The notes below the pieces were generated by a model that ran no database searches, was not told where the DNA came from, and worked only from the letters and a program-made list of their open reading frames with translations. A DNA stretch of 14,210 bases from Thiotrichaceae bacterium (lineage in GTDB: Bacteria; Pseudomonadota; Gammaproteobacteria; Thiotrichales; Thiotrichaceae): NCBI GenBank assembly GCA_024762625.1, contig JANTHA010000023.1:1-14210 (forward strand), written 5' to 3'. The stretch's first letter is position 1, and each line of letters opens with the position of its first letter. Both the position numbers and the translations under genes were made by a program. Positions 6,782 through 13,361 of the stretch are shown here, one piece after another.

Positions 6782-6795
6782 CAAACCACGGTTTG
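6782..6795. promoter_or_regulatory. Short dyad upstream of the Asn-rich repeat gene
   Basis: CAAACC and GGTTTG flank a 2-nt centre about 45 bp upstream of the preferred start codon. It could be an operator or an untranslated-leader hairpin. It is short enough to be chance. Confidence 0.3.
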
Positions 6796-6837
6796 TTAAA
6801 TAATTAACCGTATCGAATTATTCTTAAAGTTTAGCAG

Positions 6838-6872
6838 AAAAAAGGGGACTGTAGCTACAGTCCCCTTTTTTT
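6838..6872 (-). terminator. Strong hairpin terminator after the sulfur globule-type gene
   Basis: A perfect palindrome GGGGACTGT-AGCT-ACAGTCCCC (6844-6865) is flanked by six A on the left and seven T on the right, so it would work in both directions. Both flanking genes are on the minus strand; its job here is to end the sulfur globule-type transcript, whose stop codon is about 49 nt away, and to insulate the Asn-rich gene. Confidence 0.92.
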
Positions 6873-6920
6873 GATTGAATTATGGATAAAAAATATCCAT
6901 TTTCCGATCTGCGCCGGTTT

Positions 6921-7352
6921 TTATTTGGGGGTTACTGCTTGTGGAGCGCTTGGGTATGTGCCATAAGGAGCAGGAGGGATGGCTGGCGCTGCGGGTGCAG
7001 CGGGTACGCCATAGCCATAAGGAGTCGCTGGCGCTGGGGGCATGCCATAACCATAAGGCGCTGCGCCATAACCGCCGCCATAAGGAGCTCCGCCATATGG
7101 CATTCCGCCGCCGTAAGGCATGCCGCCATAAGGCATTCCACCGAAGCCGCCAAACTCATCGTCATTGTCATCCCATGCATTCATGAATTCTTCCATCCAG
7201 TACATCGGCGTCCACTCGGGCCAGTCGCTTTCGTCATAGTAAGGACCGTAAGGACCCATTTTCCACTCGCCATCGTTACCGCCAAACCAGTCAGAAGCAT
7301 GTGCGCCAGTGGCGGCAGTAGCCAGCAGCAAAGCAATTAATGTTTTTTTCAT
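6921..7352 (-). CDS. Sulfur globule-type secreted protein
   Basis: A 143-residue exported protein. The signal peptide MKKTLIALLLATAATGAHA is cleaved probably before SDWFGG. The mature protein has an aromatic and acidic N-terminal part (about 20-67, with WKMGPYGPYYDE, WPEWTPMYW and DDNDDE), then MPYGG-type repeats (about 69-95) and a Pro/Ala/Tyr-rich tail (PYGYGMPPAPATPYGYGV). This composition and order match, from memory, the sulfur globule family (CV1-like) proteins that coat periplasmic sulfur inclusions in purple sulfur bacteria and Thiotrichales. It has no catalytic motif and is expected to be structural. The start is backed by GGAG about 8 nt upstream. It is probably monocistronic: it has its own promoter region with a dyad, and a strong terminator follows. 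Low-complexity composition makes homology less certain than for an enzyme. Confidence 0.78.
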   Translation of the reverse strand: MKKTLIALLLATAATGAHASDWFGGNDGEWKMGPYGPYYDESDWPEWTPMYWMEEFMNAWDDNDDEFGGFGGMPYGGMPYGGGMPYGGAPYGGGYGAAPYGYGMPPAPATPYGYGVPAAPAAPAIPPAPYGTYPSAPQAVTPK

Positions 7353-7413
7353 CGTAATGTCTCCAAGTTAAAATTAATTCAAGTGTTTTCGCATTCTCTT
7401 TCTTATTGGTGTA

Positions 7414-7419
7414 AGTATA
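7414..7419 (-). promoter_or_regulatory. Candidate -10 element for the sulfur globule-type gene
   Basis: On the minus strand this reads TATACT, a five-of-six match to the sigma-70 consensus, preceded by TGT. No good -35 hexamer lies at the usual distance; the spacing places the 7436-7459 dyad there instead, which would suit an activated or repressed promoter. The start codon is about 55 nt downstream of the expected transcript start. Confidence 0.45.
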
Positions 7420-7435
7420 ACACGCAAATGCAGTA

Positions 7436-7459
7436 TATCTATATATTCTAATATAGATA
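7436..7459. promoter_or_regulatory. 9-bp dyad in the divergent promoter region, candidate operator
   Basis: TATCTATAT (7436-7444) and ATATAGATA (7451-7459) are exact complements with a 6-nt centre. The dyad lies between the divergent sulfur globule-type gene and cmk, just upstream of the candidate -10 of the former. No T tract or GC stem makes it a terminator. The binding protein is unknown. Confidence 0.5.
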
Positions 7460-7530
7460 GAAGAATTCATGTCTTTTGTCAAGAAAACGGGCATAATTCG
7501 TCCACTTTAAAACAGAATTTAGGATTTATT

Positions 7531-8220
7531 ATGAATTCTTCAAAAGGCATTCCCGTGGTTACTATTGATGGCCCTGCGGGCTCTGGCAAAGGCACTATTG
7601 CACAACGCGTGGCCAGGAAACTGGGCTGGAAAATCCTGGATAGCGGCGCATTGTATCGCCTCGTGGCTTTAGCCGCACAGCGACAGGGCGTTGAGCTTGA
7701 TTCTAACAACAAATCACTCGCAGATATAGCTAAAAATCTGGATGTGATATTTACGCCCTGTCATGAGGGTGGCGTTGATATCTGCCTGGAAGGCGATGAT
7801 GTAACCCGGGCGGTGCGAACTGAAGAATGTGGCAATGCGGCCTCCAAGGTGGCTACTAATGAGGCTGTTCGCAGCGCATTGCTGGAGCGACAGAGAAACT
7901 TTCAGGAGTATCCTGGGCTGGTTGCTGATGGACGCGATATGGGGACGGTGGTATTTCCTGATGCAAAGGTAAAGATTTATTTAACCGCCAGCCCTGAAAT
8001 ACGCGCAAAACGTCGTCTGAATCAGTTGAAAGAGCAAGGTATAAATGCTAATCTGCCCGGCTTGGTTCGCGATATTGAAGCGCGTGATGCGCGGGATTCA
8101 GGGCGTAAGGTAGCCCCGTTGGTTCCCGCAGATGACGCCATCATCATTGATACCGATAATTTAAGTATTGATGAAGTGACGAACAAAGTGCTGGATAGAG
8201 TCAAATCAGTTTATGGATGA
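7531..8220 (+). CDS. cmk: Cytidylate kinase
   Basis: Phosphorylates CMP and dCMP with ATP in pyrimidine nucleotide salvage and RNA turnover; cytosolic. At 229 residues it has normal length. Visible motifs are the P-loop GPAGSGKGT (14-22), DSGALYR after the first strand, the NMP-binding insert with CLEGDDVTRAVRTEECGNAASKVATNEAVR, and VADGRDMGTVVFPDA followed by KIYLTASPEIRAKRRLNQL in the lid region. The start has AGGA about 8 nt upstream. It stands in the conserved order cmk-rpsA-ihfB-lapB-pyrF. No convincing own promoter was found in the 178-nt gap shared with the divergent gene. A short AT-rich hairpin follows the stop (8244-8270), without a T tract, so readthrough into rpsA is possible. Confidence 0.97.
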   Translation: MNSSKGIPVVTIDGPAGSGKGTIAQRVARKLGWKILDSGALYRLVALAAQRQGVELDSNNKSLADIAKNLDVIFTPCHEGGVDICLEGDDVTRAVRTEECGNAASKVATNEAVRSALLERQRNFQEYPGLVADGRDMGTVVFPDAKVKIYLTASPEIRAKRRLNQLKEQGINANLPGLVRDIEARDARDSGRKVAPLVPADDAIIIDTDNLSIDEVTNKVLDRVKSVYG

Positions 8221-8243
8221 TAATTGAACTGGATTGCTTCTAT

Positions 8244-8270
8244 ATTCAGAATATTCTAAATATTCTGAAT
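8244..8270. repeat. 12-bp perfect inverted repeat after cmk
   Basis: ATTCAGAATATT (8244-8255) and AATATTCTGAAT (8259-8270) enclose CTA. It is AT-rich and is not followed by a T run, so it is a weak terminator at best; it could instead be a protein-binding dyad upstream of the rpsA promoter. Confidence 0.6.
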
Positions 8271-8298
8271 GTCCGGAACATTAATCAATCATGGTATT

Positions 8299-8304
8299 TA
8301 TAAT
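8299..8304 (+). promoter_or_regulatory. Candidate rpsA promoter -10 element
   Basis: A perfect TATAAT lies about 190 nt upstream of the rpsA start codon. The best -35 at 18 bp is only GGAACA, a three-of-six match. If used, the transcript would begin near 8311 and include the whole structured leader. In E. coli rpsA also has promoters in the cmk-rpsA gap. Confidence 0.4.
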
Positions 8305-8317
8305 AACCCGAAGATTC

Positions 8318-8355
8318 ACCGCGCAATGTATTGGTAACCGCGCAATGTGTTGATA
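8318..8355 (+). repeat. Two-copy 19-bp tandem repeat in the rpsA leader
   Basis: ACCGCGCAATGTATTGGTA (8318-8336) is followed immediately by ACCGCGCAATGTGTTGATA (8337-8355), 17 of 19 identical, and then by a degenerate third start containing CGCGCTGGTA. The array forms the distal part of the first leader hairpin. Confidence 0.85.
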
Positions 8356-8492
8356 ACAACGCGCTGGTAAATCTTCTTAAAATACCATGTTTATGAACAC
8401 CTTGTAGTGCAAATGATCCAATTTGCATCAAGGTTTTACTTAGCCGTCTGCATGGGTTTGCCGACGTTATATTTAAATATAGGTTTTAAACC

Positions 8493-10157
8493 ATGAGTGA
8501 AAGTTTTGCGGAGTTATTTGAAGAGAGTCTATCATACATCGAGATGAACCCGGGTTCTCTTATTAGCGCAACAATAGTCGATGTGTCCCCTGATTTTGTA
8601 ACCGTCAGTGCGGGCTTGAAATCTGAAGGCGTTATTCCAGCCGATCAGTTTAAAAATGAAGCCGGTGAAATCACCGCCAAAGTAGGCGATGTGGTTGAAG
8701 TGGCGCTTGAAAGTGTTGAAGACGGGTTTGGCGAGACCAAATTATCCCGTGAGAAAGCCCGCCGCTTACGCGCCTGGGAAGTTCTGCAGGAAGCACTGGA
8801 TAATGATGAAATTATTACAGGCACAATTTCCGGCAAGGTCAAGGGTGGCTTCACCGTTGAACTTGGCGATATTCGCGCCTTTCTTCCTGGCTCTCTGGTG
8901 GATGTGCGTCCAGTGCGCGACACCTCCTATCTGGAAGGAAAAGAACTGGAATTCAAGCTGATCAAGCTGGATCAGAAACGCAATAATGTCGTGGTGTCGC
9001 GTCGCGCAGTGGTAGAAGATGAGTATAGCGCTGAACGTGAACAATTGCTTGATACCATAGAAGAAGGTAAACAAATCAAGGGTGTGGTCAAGAATCTGAC
9101 CGATTATGGCGCATTTATTGATCTTGGCGGCATTGATGGTCTGTTGCACATCACTGATATGGCGTGGAAACGCGTTAAGCATCCATCCGAAGTATTGGAG
9201 ATTGGTCAGGAAATCGACGTGATGGTGCTTAAGTTTGACAAGGAAAAAAGCCGCGTGTCGCTGGGCCTTAAACAGCTGGGCGATGATCCTTGGCAGGATC
9301 TGGTGCGTCGCTACCCTGTCAACACCCGGTTATTCGGCAAGGTTAGCAACCTGACTGATTATGGTTGTTTTGTAGAAATTGAAGATGGCGTTGAAGGCCT
9401 GGTTCATGTTTCCGAAATGGATTGGACCAATAAAAATGTCAATCCCGCAAAAGTTGTGACCCTGGGCGAAGAAGTCGAAGTGATGATTCTGGATATCGAC
9501 GCGGATCGTCGTCGCATCTCGCTGGGTATGAAGCAATGCAAGCCTAACCCATGGGATGAATTCGCTAAAACCGGCGCCAAGGGCGACAAGGTTAAAGGAA
9601 AAATCAAGTCAATCACCGATTTTGGCATCTTCATCGGCCTTGAAGGCGGTATTGATGGCTTGATTCACCTGTCTGATATTTCCTGGTCATTACCGGGCGA
9701 AGAAGCCGTACGCGACTACAAAAAAGGCGATGAAATCGAAGCCGTCATTCTGGCTGTTGATCCGGAGCGCGAGCGTATTTCTCTGGGCATCAAGCAGCTG
9801 GATCAGGATCCATTCTCGCTGTTTGTCGCGAATCACGCCAAGGGTAGCGTCGTTAAAGGTACGGTGAAAGAAGTTACGCCAAAAATGGCCAAGATTGACC
9901 TTGGCGATAATATTGAAGGTATATTGCGGGCTTCAGAAATTTCGCGCGATCGCGTTGAAGACGCCAGCACCGTATTAAGTGTGGGCGATGAGATTGAAGC
10001 CAAATTCATGGGCGTTGATCGCAAGACCCGCGCACTGAACCTGTCAATCAAGGCGAAAGATTACGCAGAAGAAGCTGAAGTCATGAAGGAATACAGTGGC
10101 GGCAAGCCCGCAACTGGCACCCTGGGTGATATTTTCAAGGATCAACTTGATAAGTAA
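8493..10157 (+). CDS. rpsA: 30S ribosomal protein S1
   Basis: Binds mRNA and delivers it to the 30S subunit; usually essential in gammaproteobacteria. At 554 residues it has the full six-OB-fold form: domains at about 21-87 and 105-171 (the divergent, ribosome-binding pair), then 193-260, 277-348, 364-434 and 451-520. The repeated signatures [35 protein letters not shown] and [18 protein letters not shown], each followed by DGL(L/I)H or EGLVH and ending in RISLG-type strands, make the call certain. The start ATG follows a weak AGG and lies beside the small palindrome GGTTTTAAACC (8482-8492), which could fold near the initiation site. The leader upstream is long and structured. A MITE-like repeat and then a strong terminator follow the stop codon. 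Confidence 0.99.
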   Translation: MSESFAELFEESLSYIEMNPGSLISATIVDVSPDFVTVSAGLKSEGVIPADQFKNEAGEITAKVGDVVEVALESVEDGFGETKLSREKARRLRAWEVLQEALDNDEIITGTISGKVKGGFTVELGDIRAFLPGSLVDVRPVRDTSYLEGKELEFKLIKLDQKRNNVVVSRRAVVEDEYSAEREQLLDTIEEGKQIKGVVKNLTDYGAFIDLGGIDGLLHITDMAWKRVKHPSEVLEIGQEIDVMVLKFDKEKSRVSLGLKQLGDDPWQDLVRRYPVNTRLFGKVSNLTDYGCFVEIEDGVEGLVHVSEMDWTNKNVNPAKVVTLGEEVEVMILDIDADRRRISLGMKQCKPNPWDEFAKTGAKGDKVKGKIKSITDFGIFIGLEGGIDGLIHLSDISWSLPGEEAVRDYKKGDEIEAVILAVDPERERISLGIKQLDQDPFSLFVANHAKGSVVKGTVKEVTPKMAKIDLGDNIEGILRASEISRDRVEDASTVLSVGDEIEAKFMGVDRKTRALNLSIKAKDYAEEAEVMKEYSGGKPATGTLGDIFKDQLDK

Positions 10158-10169
10158 TCTTATGTAGCA

Positions 10170-10348
10170 TCCGCCCTATCAGGCTGTTGAAATTCTACTT
10201 AGACGGCGCGATACTGCGTTAAAATAGACCTCAAAATGCTCATTTACTCCAGTAAACTGCGCTTTTTCGGGCTATTTTTCCTTGTCTCGCACTCGCCTAA
10301 GCGAATTTCAATAACCTGCTAGGACGGGTTTACCGATTCAGGGCGGAT
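10170..10348. repeat. Inverted repeat arms flanking the MITE-like unit
   Basis: ATCCGCCCT (10170-10178) and AGGGCGGAT (10340-10348) are exact complements lying just outside the repeat unit. Either an older hairpin was split by insertion of the element, or the element is larger than its obvious ends. Confidence 0.55.
10180..10318. mobile_element. 139-bp MITE-like repeat with imperfect terminal inverted repeats
   Basis: The left end CAGGCTGTTGAAATTC (10180-10195) and the right end GAATTTCAATAACCTG (10303-10318) are complementary at 14 of 16 positions. Inside, AAAATAG followed by ACC pairs with GGG followed by CTATTTT, and TTTAC with GTAAA around TCCA, so the whole unit can fold on itself. No coding capacity. 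From memory, closely similar intergenic sequences recur in many gammaproteobacterial genomes. The trinucleotide CTA stands beside both ends and may be a target duplication, but this is weak. It lies between the rpsA stop and its terminator, so it is transcribed with rpsA. Confidence 0.7.
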
Positions 10349-10355
10349 TTGCTTT

Positions 10356-10392
10356 AAAGCCGGTTAATATTTTATATTAACCGGCTTTTTTT
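10356..10392 (+). terminator. Rho-independent terminator of rpsA
   Basis: A 14-bp perfect stem, AAAGCCGGTTAATA (10356-10369) with its complement (10375-10388), has a 5-nt loop and runs into a T tract of seven ending at 10392. It lies about 200 nt beyond the rpsA stop codon, with the MITE-like unit in between, and separates rpsA from ihfB. Confidence 0.92.
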
Positions 10393-10690
10393 ATGCTTTT
10401 CAGTTGCTTATTCAAGGAGTATGTCTTTTATTTGCGATAAAGTAGTAGTAAACTAAAAACTGTCAAAAAGGTTCAAAAATATTAAAAAATAATGATAAAA
10501 ATGGATGAAATGTTCTTATTGTAGTATTTGCATGGTTTTTTCTGTTGATCATTAAACCTGAATGGCATTAAATAAATGTAAAAGACCAGCAGGTCAAATC
10601 TGGATGAGTGCATTATCGCAGTATCATCGCGTTGCAGCAAAATCGCGTGCAGCAAAATAGAGTTGCAGCATATCATGGGAGAAGAGCAGT
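10393..10690. other. AT-rich gap upstream of ihfB
   Basis: This 298-nt stretch holds no gene that I can support. A mini-frame of 11 codons starts at 10421, but its purine stretch is too close to the ATG. Its right end carries the three TGCAGCA direct repeats and the ihfB ribosome binding site. The ihfB promoter must lie here because a strong terminator precedes it, but no hexamer pair stands out. Confidence 0.5.
10631..10673 (+). repeat. Three short direct repeats just upstream of ihfB
   Basis: The core TGCAGCA occurs at 10633-10639, 10648-10654 and 10664-10670, with wider similarity (GTTGCAGCAAAAT, GTGCAGCAAAAT, GTTGCAGCATAT). The 15-16 bp spacing and the position 20-60 nt before the start codon suggest either a slippage-made array in the leader or a set of binding sites. 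Confidence 0.65.
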
Positions 10691-10996
10691 ATGACAAAGT
10701 CGGAAATAATTGATATTCTTTCCAGGAAACAAAGTCACTTGAGTAGCCGCGACATTGAACTGTCGATTAAATTATTACTGGAGCAAATGAGCGATACCCT
10801 GAGTTCGGGGGAAAGAATCGAAATAAGAGGATTTGGCAGTTTTTCACTGCATCATCGTAAAGCGCGCAAGGGCCGCAATCCCAAGACAGGAGAAAGCGTT
10901 GACCTGAGCGCCAAATATGTGCCGCACTTTAAGCCAGGAAAAGAACTTCGGGATCGCGTCAACAAGTCAAAGGACAAATATCCAATTCAGGATTAA
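10691..10996 (+). CDS. ihfB: Integration host factor beta subunit
   Basis: A 101-residue member of the HU/IHF family that, with the alpha subunit, bends DNA at specific sites during recombination, replication and transcription. The N-terminal helices (1-40, [10 protein letters not shown]...) lead to [29 protein letters not shown] (40-68): the beta arm with the intercalating Pro64. The C-terminal [15 protein letters not shown] (77-91) is characteristic of the beta rather than the alpha subunit. Length is slightly above the E. coli protein by a short polar tail. The ribosome binding site GGGAGAAGAG lies just upstream. Its place after rpsA and before lapB supports the call. The alpha subunit is not in the window. 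Confidence 0.96.
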   Translation: MTKSEIIDILSRKQSHLSSRDIELSIKLLLEQMSDTLSSGERIEIRGFGSFSLHHRKARKGRNPKTGESVDLSAKYVPHFKPGKELRDRVNKSKDKYPIQD

Positions 10997-11322
10997 TTGA
11001 TAATTTGCGCGGTAAGTTTGCGTCATTTATTACGACATCTATTGCATCAAAGTTCGTGCTAAAAAATAAACGTTATTGAATATTTAACTTTTGTTAACGA
11101 CTTCTTTTTATTGCTTCAGAAAGCCAATTTAACTACTCTATGGATCAGGGTGTACTTGCGTGACGTATGGTCAAACTTTATTGTCGCCATATCACTGGTA
11201 TTTAGGCCAGATCTAGCCAAATTTGAAGCCAGATTAAGGCCTTAAATAATAATAGCAGTTTAAAATAATGGCCAACTAAGGTCAGGACATAGGCCAAAAA
11301 CAGGGCTCAGAATGGCGGATAA
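10997..11322. other. Gap between ihfB and lapB with no lapA, containing phased GCC motifs
   Basis: This 326-nt stretch is where many gammaproteobacteria carry lapA (DUF1049). No such gene is visible: the longest plus-strand open stretch (11063-11242, 60 codons) has no ATG, GTG or TTG near its beginning and does not resemble LapA. The right third (11206-11310) has GCC or near-GCC motifs about every 10-12 bp. No clear terminator for ihfB was found; lapB must have either readthrough or a promoter here, with TAAAAT at 11261-11266 as the only candidate -10 and no good -35. Confidence 0.55.
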
Positions 11323-12561
11323 ATGGTAGAAGTTCTTTTTTTATTGTTACCACTAGCTTTTTATTCAGGCTGGCGCGCTGCCGCTAAACATATTCGTAAG
11401 CAGCAACAGCAACAATGTGAGCTTTCTGATAGTTTTGTCAAAGGCGTGAACTATCTGTTAAGCGAACAACCCGATAAGGCGCTCGAAGTTTTTTTAAATT
11501 ACCCGGATATTGACGAATATACCGTTGAAACCTATCAGTTGCTGGGTAATATGTTTCGAAGCCGCGGCGAGGTAGATCGCGCTTTAAGAGTGCACCAGAA
11601 CCTCATAGCCCGCTCTAATCTTAATCCTGCGCAAAAAGAAAAAGCCATGTTTTCACTGGGGGAAGATTTTCTCTCTGCCGGTATGATGGATCGCGCCGAA
11701 GGCGTTTTTCAGGAGCTGATGGATAATATTTCGAAAAGCCATCAAGTGAGCAAAGCCTCTGTTTGCTGGTTCCTGCGCAGTATTTTTGAGCAAACCCAGG
11801 AGTGGCGCAAAGCGATTGAGGCAAGCAATTGTATTATTGACAGCGAAAAGAAAACCCCAAAAAGACTGACGGATGAGAAGACGCCGAAAGTCGATAATCA
11901 GGCATTGATCGCACATTATTATTGTGAGTTAGCAGATGAAGCGCTTCATCAGGGCAATATTCATGAAGTCGAGCAATTAATGAACAATGCAAGAAAGGCT
12001 CACAAACAATCGCCGCGTCTCATGACCTTGCAGGGGGATGTTGCTTTTCACCAGCAGATGTATAAGCTGGCGCTGAAACATTATCTGGCGGCGATTAAAA
12101 CAGACAGTCGCCTGCTTAGCATGTTATTTGAAAAGCTGGAAACAGCCGCCAGCAAAACAAATAGCACCCAAAATCTGCAAAAAGAACTGATCAAACTGTA
12201 TAAGAAACAGAGAAATAAATCATTTTTCGAAGCAATGCTTGAACTGGCTAGAAAACATACCAACGTGATCCATGATCCAGATATCAAAAAAGAATTAGAT
12301 CAATTAATTGAATCTGAACTATCGTCGAAAAAATTGAATATTGAATCTATTTACAAAGCGACAGAATATATCAAACTCAATGAGGCCAGTCAGGGAGAAG
12401 CGCTTGCCGCCAAGCGCGGGCTATTGCTAACCAGCCAGGCCTTACAGAATTATCTGCAGGGCCTGCCGGCCTTTAGTTGTGAACATTGCGGTTATCAATT
12501 GCATAATTATTTATGGCGCTGTCCGGCCTGTCAGCAATGGGATACAATCAAGCATAGCTAA
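11323..12561 (+). CDS. lapB: Lipopolysaccharide assembly protein B
   Basis: LapB (YciM) is an inner-membrane-anchored TPR protein that works with FtsH to set the level of LpxC and so the rate of lipopolysaccharide synthesis. At 412 residues it is slightly longer than E. coli LapB. Features in order: an N-terminal membrane anchor (about 2-17, VEVLFLLLPLAFYSGW), a basic and Gln-rich stretch, TPR repeats from about 37 to 370 (with LLGNMFRSRGEVDRALRVHQ at about 69-88 as the best-conserved), and a C-terminal rubredoxin-like metal site CEHC (386-389) and CPAC (400-403) ending in QQWDTIK. The ribosome binding site is weak (GGCGGA close to the ATG). Relatives often have lapA directly upstream; here it is missing. 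An insert of Lys/Pro-rich sequence (SEKKTPKRLTDEKTPK, about 174-189) is unusual. Confidence 0.94.
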   Translation: MVEVLFLLLPLAFYSGWRAAAKHIRKQQQQQCELSDSFVKGVNYLLSEQPDKALEVFLNYPDIDEYTVETYQLLGNMFRSRGEVDRALRVHQNLIARSNLNPAQKEKAMFSLGEDFLSAGMMDRAEGVFQELMDNISKSHQVSKASVCWFLRSIFEQTQEWRKAIEASNCIIDSEKKTPKRLTDEKTPKVDNQALIAHYYCELADEALHQGNIHEVEQLMNNARKAHKQSPRLMTLQGDVAFHQQMYKLALKHYLAAIKTDSRLLSMLFEKLETAASKTNSTQNLQKELIKLYKKQRNKSFFEAMLELARKHTNVIHDPDIKKELDQLIESELSSKKLNIESIYKATEYIKLNEASQGEALAAKRGLLLTSQALQNYLQGLPAFSCEHCGYQLHNYLWRCPACQQWDTIKHS

Positions 12562-12607
12562 ATATAGTTTTAATTAGCTAATTGACAGGCCCATTGCATC
12601 TGGCGGC

Positions 12608-12635
12608 TTGATAAGCGGATGCTTAATACGATAAC
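12608..12635 (+). promoter_or_regulatory. Candidate pyrF promoter
   Basis: TTGATA (12608-12613) and GATAAC (12630-12635) are separated by 16 bp, matching the sigma-70 consensus at five and four of six positions. The transcript start would be about 30 nt before the pyrF start codon. Several TTG-A hexamers occur nearby, so this is tentative. Confidence 0.35.
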
Positions 12636-12671
12636 CATTCAGCAAATCTCAACAATACAGGAAAACAAACC

Positions 12672-13361
12672 ATGTCCGGCAAACTCATTATTGCGCTTGA
12701 TTTTCCATCCGCGGCGCAGGCTATTCACTTTGTTAAAAGCGTGTCGCCAGAGCAATGCAAATTAAAGGTTGGTTTTGAACTGTTTGTCGCGGCCGGCCCT
12801 GATCTCGTCAAACAGCTGGTTGACCAGGGCTTTGATGTTTTCCTTGATTTGAAATTTCACGATATCCCTAACACGGTTGCGTCGGCGTGCAAACGCGCGG
12901 CGGAATTGGGCGTATGGATGATGAATGTACACGCCAGCGGCGGCGATAACATGATGCGCGCTGCAAAACAAGCCTTGCGCGATATACAGTCCCCTGCCAA
13001 ATTGATCGCGGTGACCGTATTAACCTCAATGGATCAGGCGCAGTTGAACAGAATAAATTGCCAGCTGACGCCCCGGGAACAGGTGAACCATCTGGCGCAC
13101 TTGACACAATCCTCCTCTTTAGACGGCGTTGTCTGCTCGGCTCAGGAAGCACGCATGCTTCGCTCACTCATGGGTGATGATTTTCTGCTGGTTACGCCAG
13201 GCATTCGTCCCGCAGGCGTTAATCAGGGCGACCAAAGCAGAGTGATGACGCCCGCCGAAGCGCATGCCGCAGGCGTAAATTATATTGTCGTAGGTCGCCC
13301 CATTACCCAGGCGGAAAACCCGCTGGCAGTGATTCGCCAGATTAATGAGGAGATGAGTTAA
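12672..13361 (+). CDS. pyrF: Orotidine 5'-phosphate decarboxylase
   Basis: Catalyses the last step of UMP synthesis, decarboxylating orotidine 5'-phosphate; cytosolic TIM barrel. The 229-residue length is normal. Active-site marks are ALDF with Asp10, KVGFELF with Lys32, the catalytic DLKFHD block with Asp59, Lys61 and Asp64, then TPGIRPAG and VGRPIT near the end, where the arginine contacts phosphate. The start ATG has AGGA 9 nt upstream. It is 110 nt after lapB in the same direction, an arrangement common in gammaproteobacteria, with a possible own promoter in the gap. No terminator was found after it, although the next gene is convergent. Confidence 0.97.
   Translation: MSGKLIIALDFPSAAQAIHFVKSVSPEQCKLKVGFELFVAAGPDLVKQLVDQGFDVFLDLKFHDIPNTVASACKRAAELGVWMMNVHASGGDNMMRAAKQALRDIQSPAKLIAVTVLTSMDQAQLNRINCQLTPREQVNHLAHLTQSSSLDGVVCSAQEARMLRSLMGDDFLLVTPGIRPAGVNQGDQSRVMTPAEAHAAGVNYIVVGRPITQAENPLAVIRQINEEMS

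Larger units (their letters stand above)
8291..8466 (+). promoter_or_regulatory. Structured rpsA leader with three hairpins, candidate S1 autoregulatory region
   Basis: Three successive hairpins are visible. The first is long: ATGGTATTT (8291-8299) with AAATACCAT (8380-8388), GAAGATT (8310-8316) with AATCTTC (8370-8376), and ACCGCGC with GCGCTGGT nearer the tip. The second pairs ACCTTG (8399-8404) and TGCAAAT (8408-8414) with ATTTGCA (8421-8427) and CAAGGT (8429-8434). The third is CGTCTGCA (8445-8452) with TGCCGACG (8459-8466), one mismatch. The rpsA start has only a weak AGG as ribosome binding site. In E. coli, S1 represses its own translation through a hairpin-rich leader lacking a strong Shine-Dalgarno sequence, so the same control is likely here; the sequences are not assumed to be the same. 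Confidence 0.6.

Noticed and set aside
6882..7340. Plus-strand open frame over the sulfur globule-type gene
   Set aside because: The minus-strand frame has a signal peptide, ribosome binding site, promoter and terminator; the plus-strand product is Arg/His-rich noise.
10180..10318. Insertion sequence with transposase
   Set aside because: The unit is only 139 bp and has no coding capacity, so it is at most a non-autonomous element.
10421..10456. Eleven-codon frame after a purine-rich stretch upstream of ihfB
   Set aside because: The Shine-Dalgarno-like sequence abuts the ATG, and the peptide is too short to support without expression data.
10482..10697. 71-codon minus-strand open frame upstream of ihfB
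   Set aside because: AT-rich, Ile/Phe-heavy translation with no ribosome binding site, overlapping the ihfB start.
11063..11242. 60-codon open stretch between ihfB and lapB, considered as a lapA remnant
   Set aside because: No ATG, GTG or TTG near the beginning and no DUF1049-like membrane pattern; it is probably chance.
11312..11329. Five-codon frame (MADKW) overlapping the lapB start
   Set aside because: Could be a coupling mini-cistron, but it has no ribosome binding site and chance is likely.
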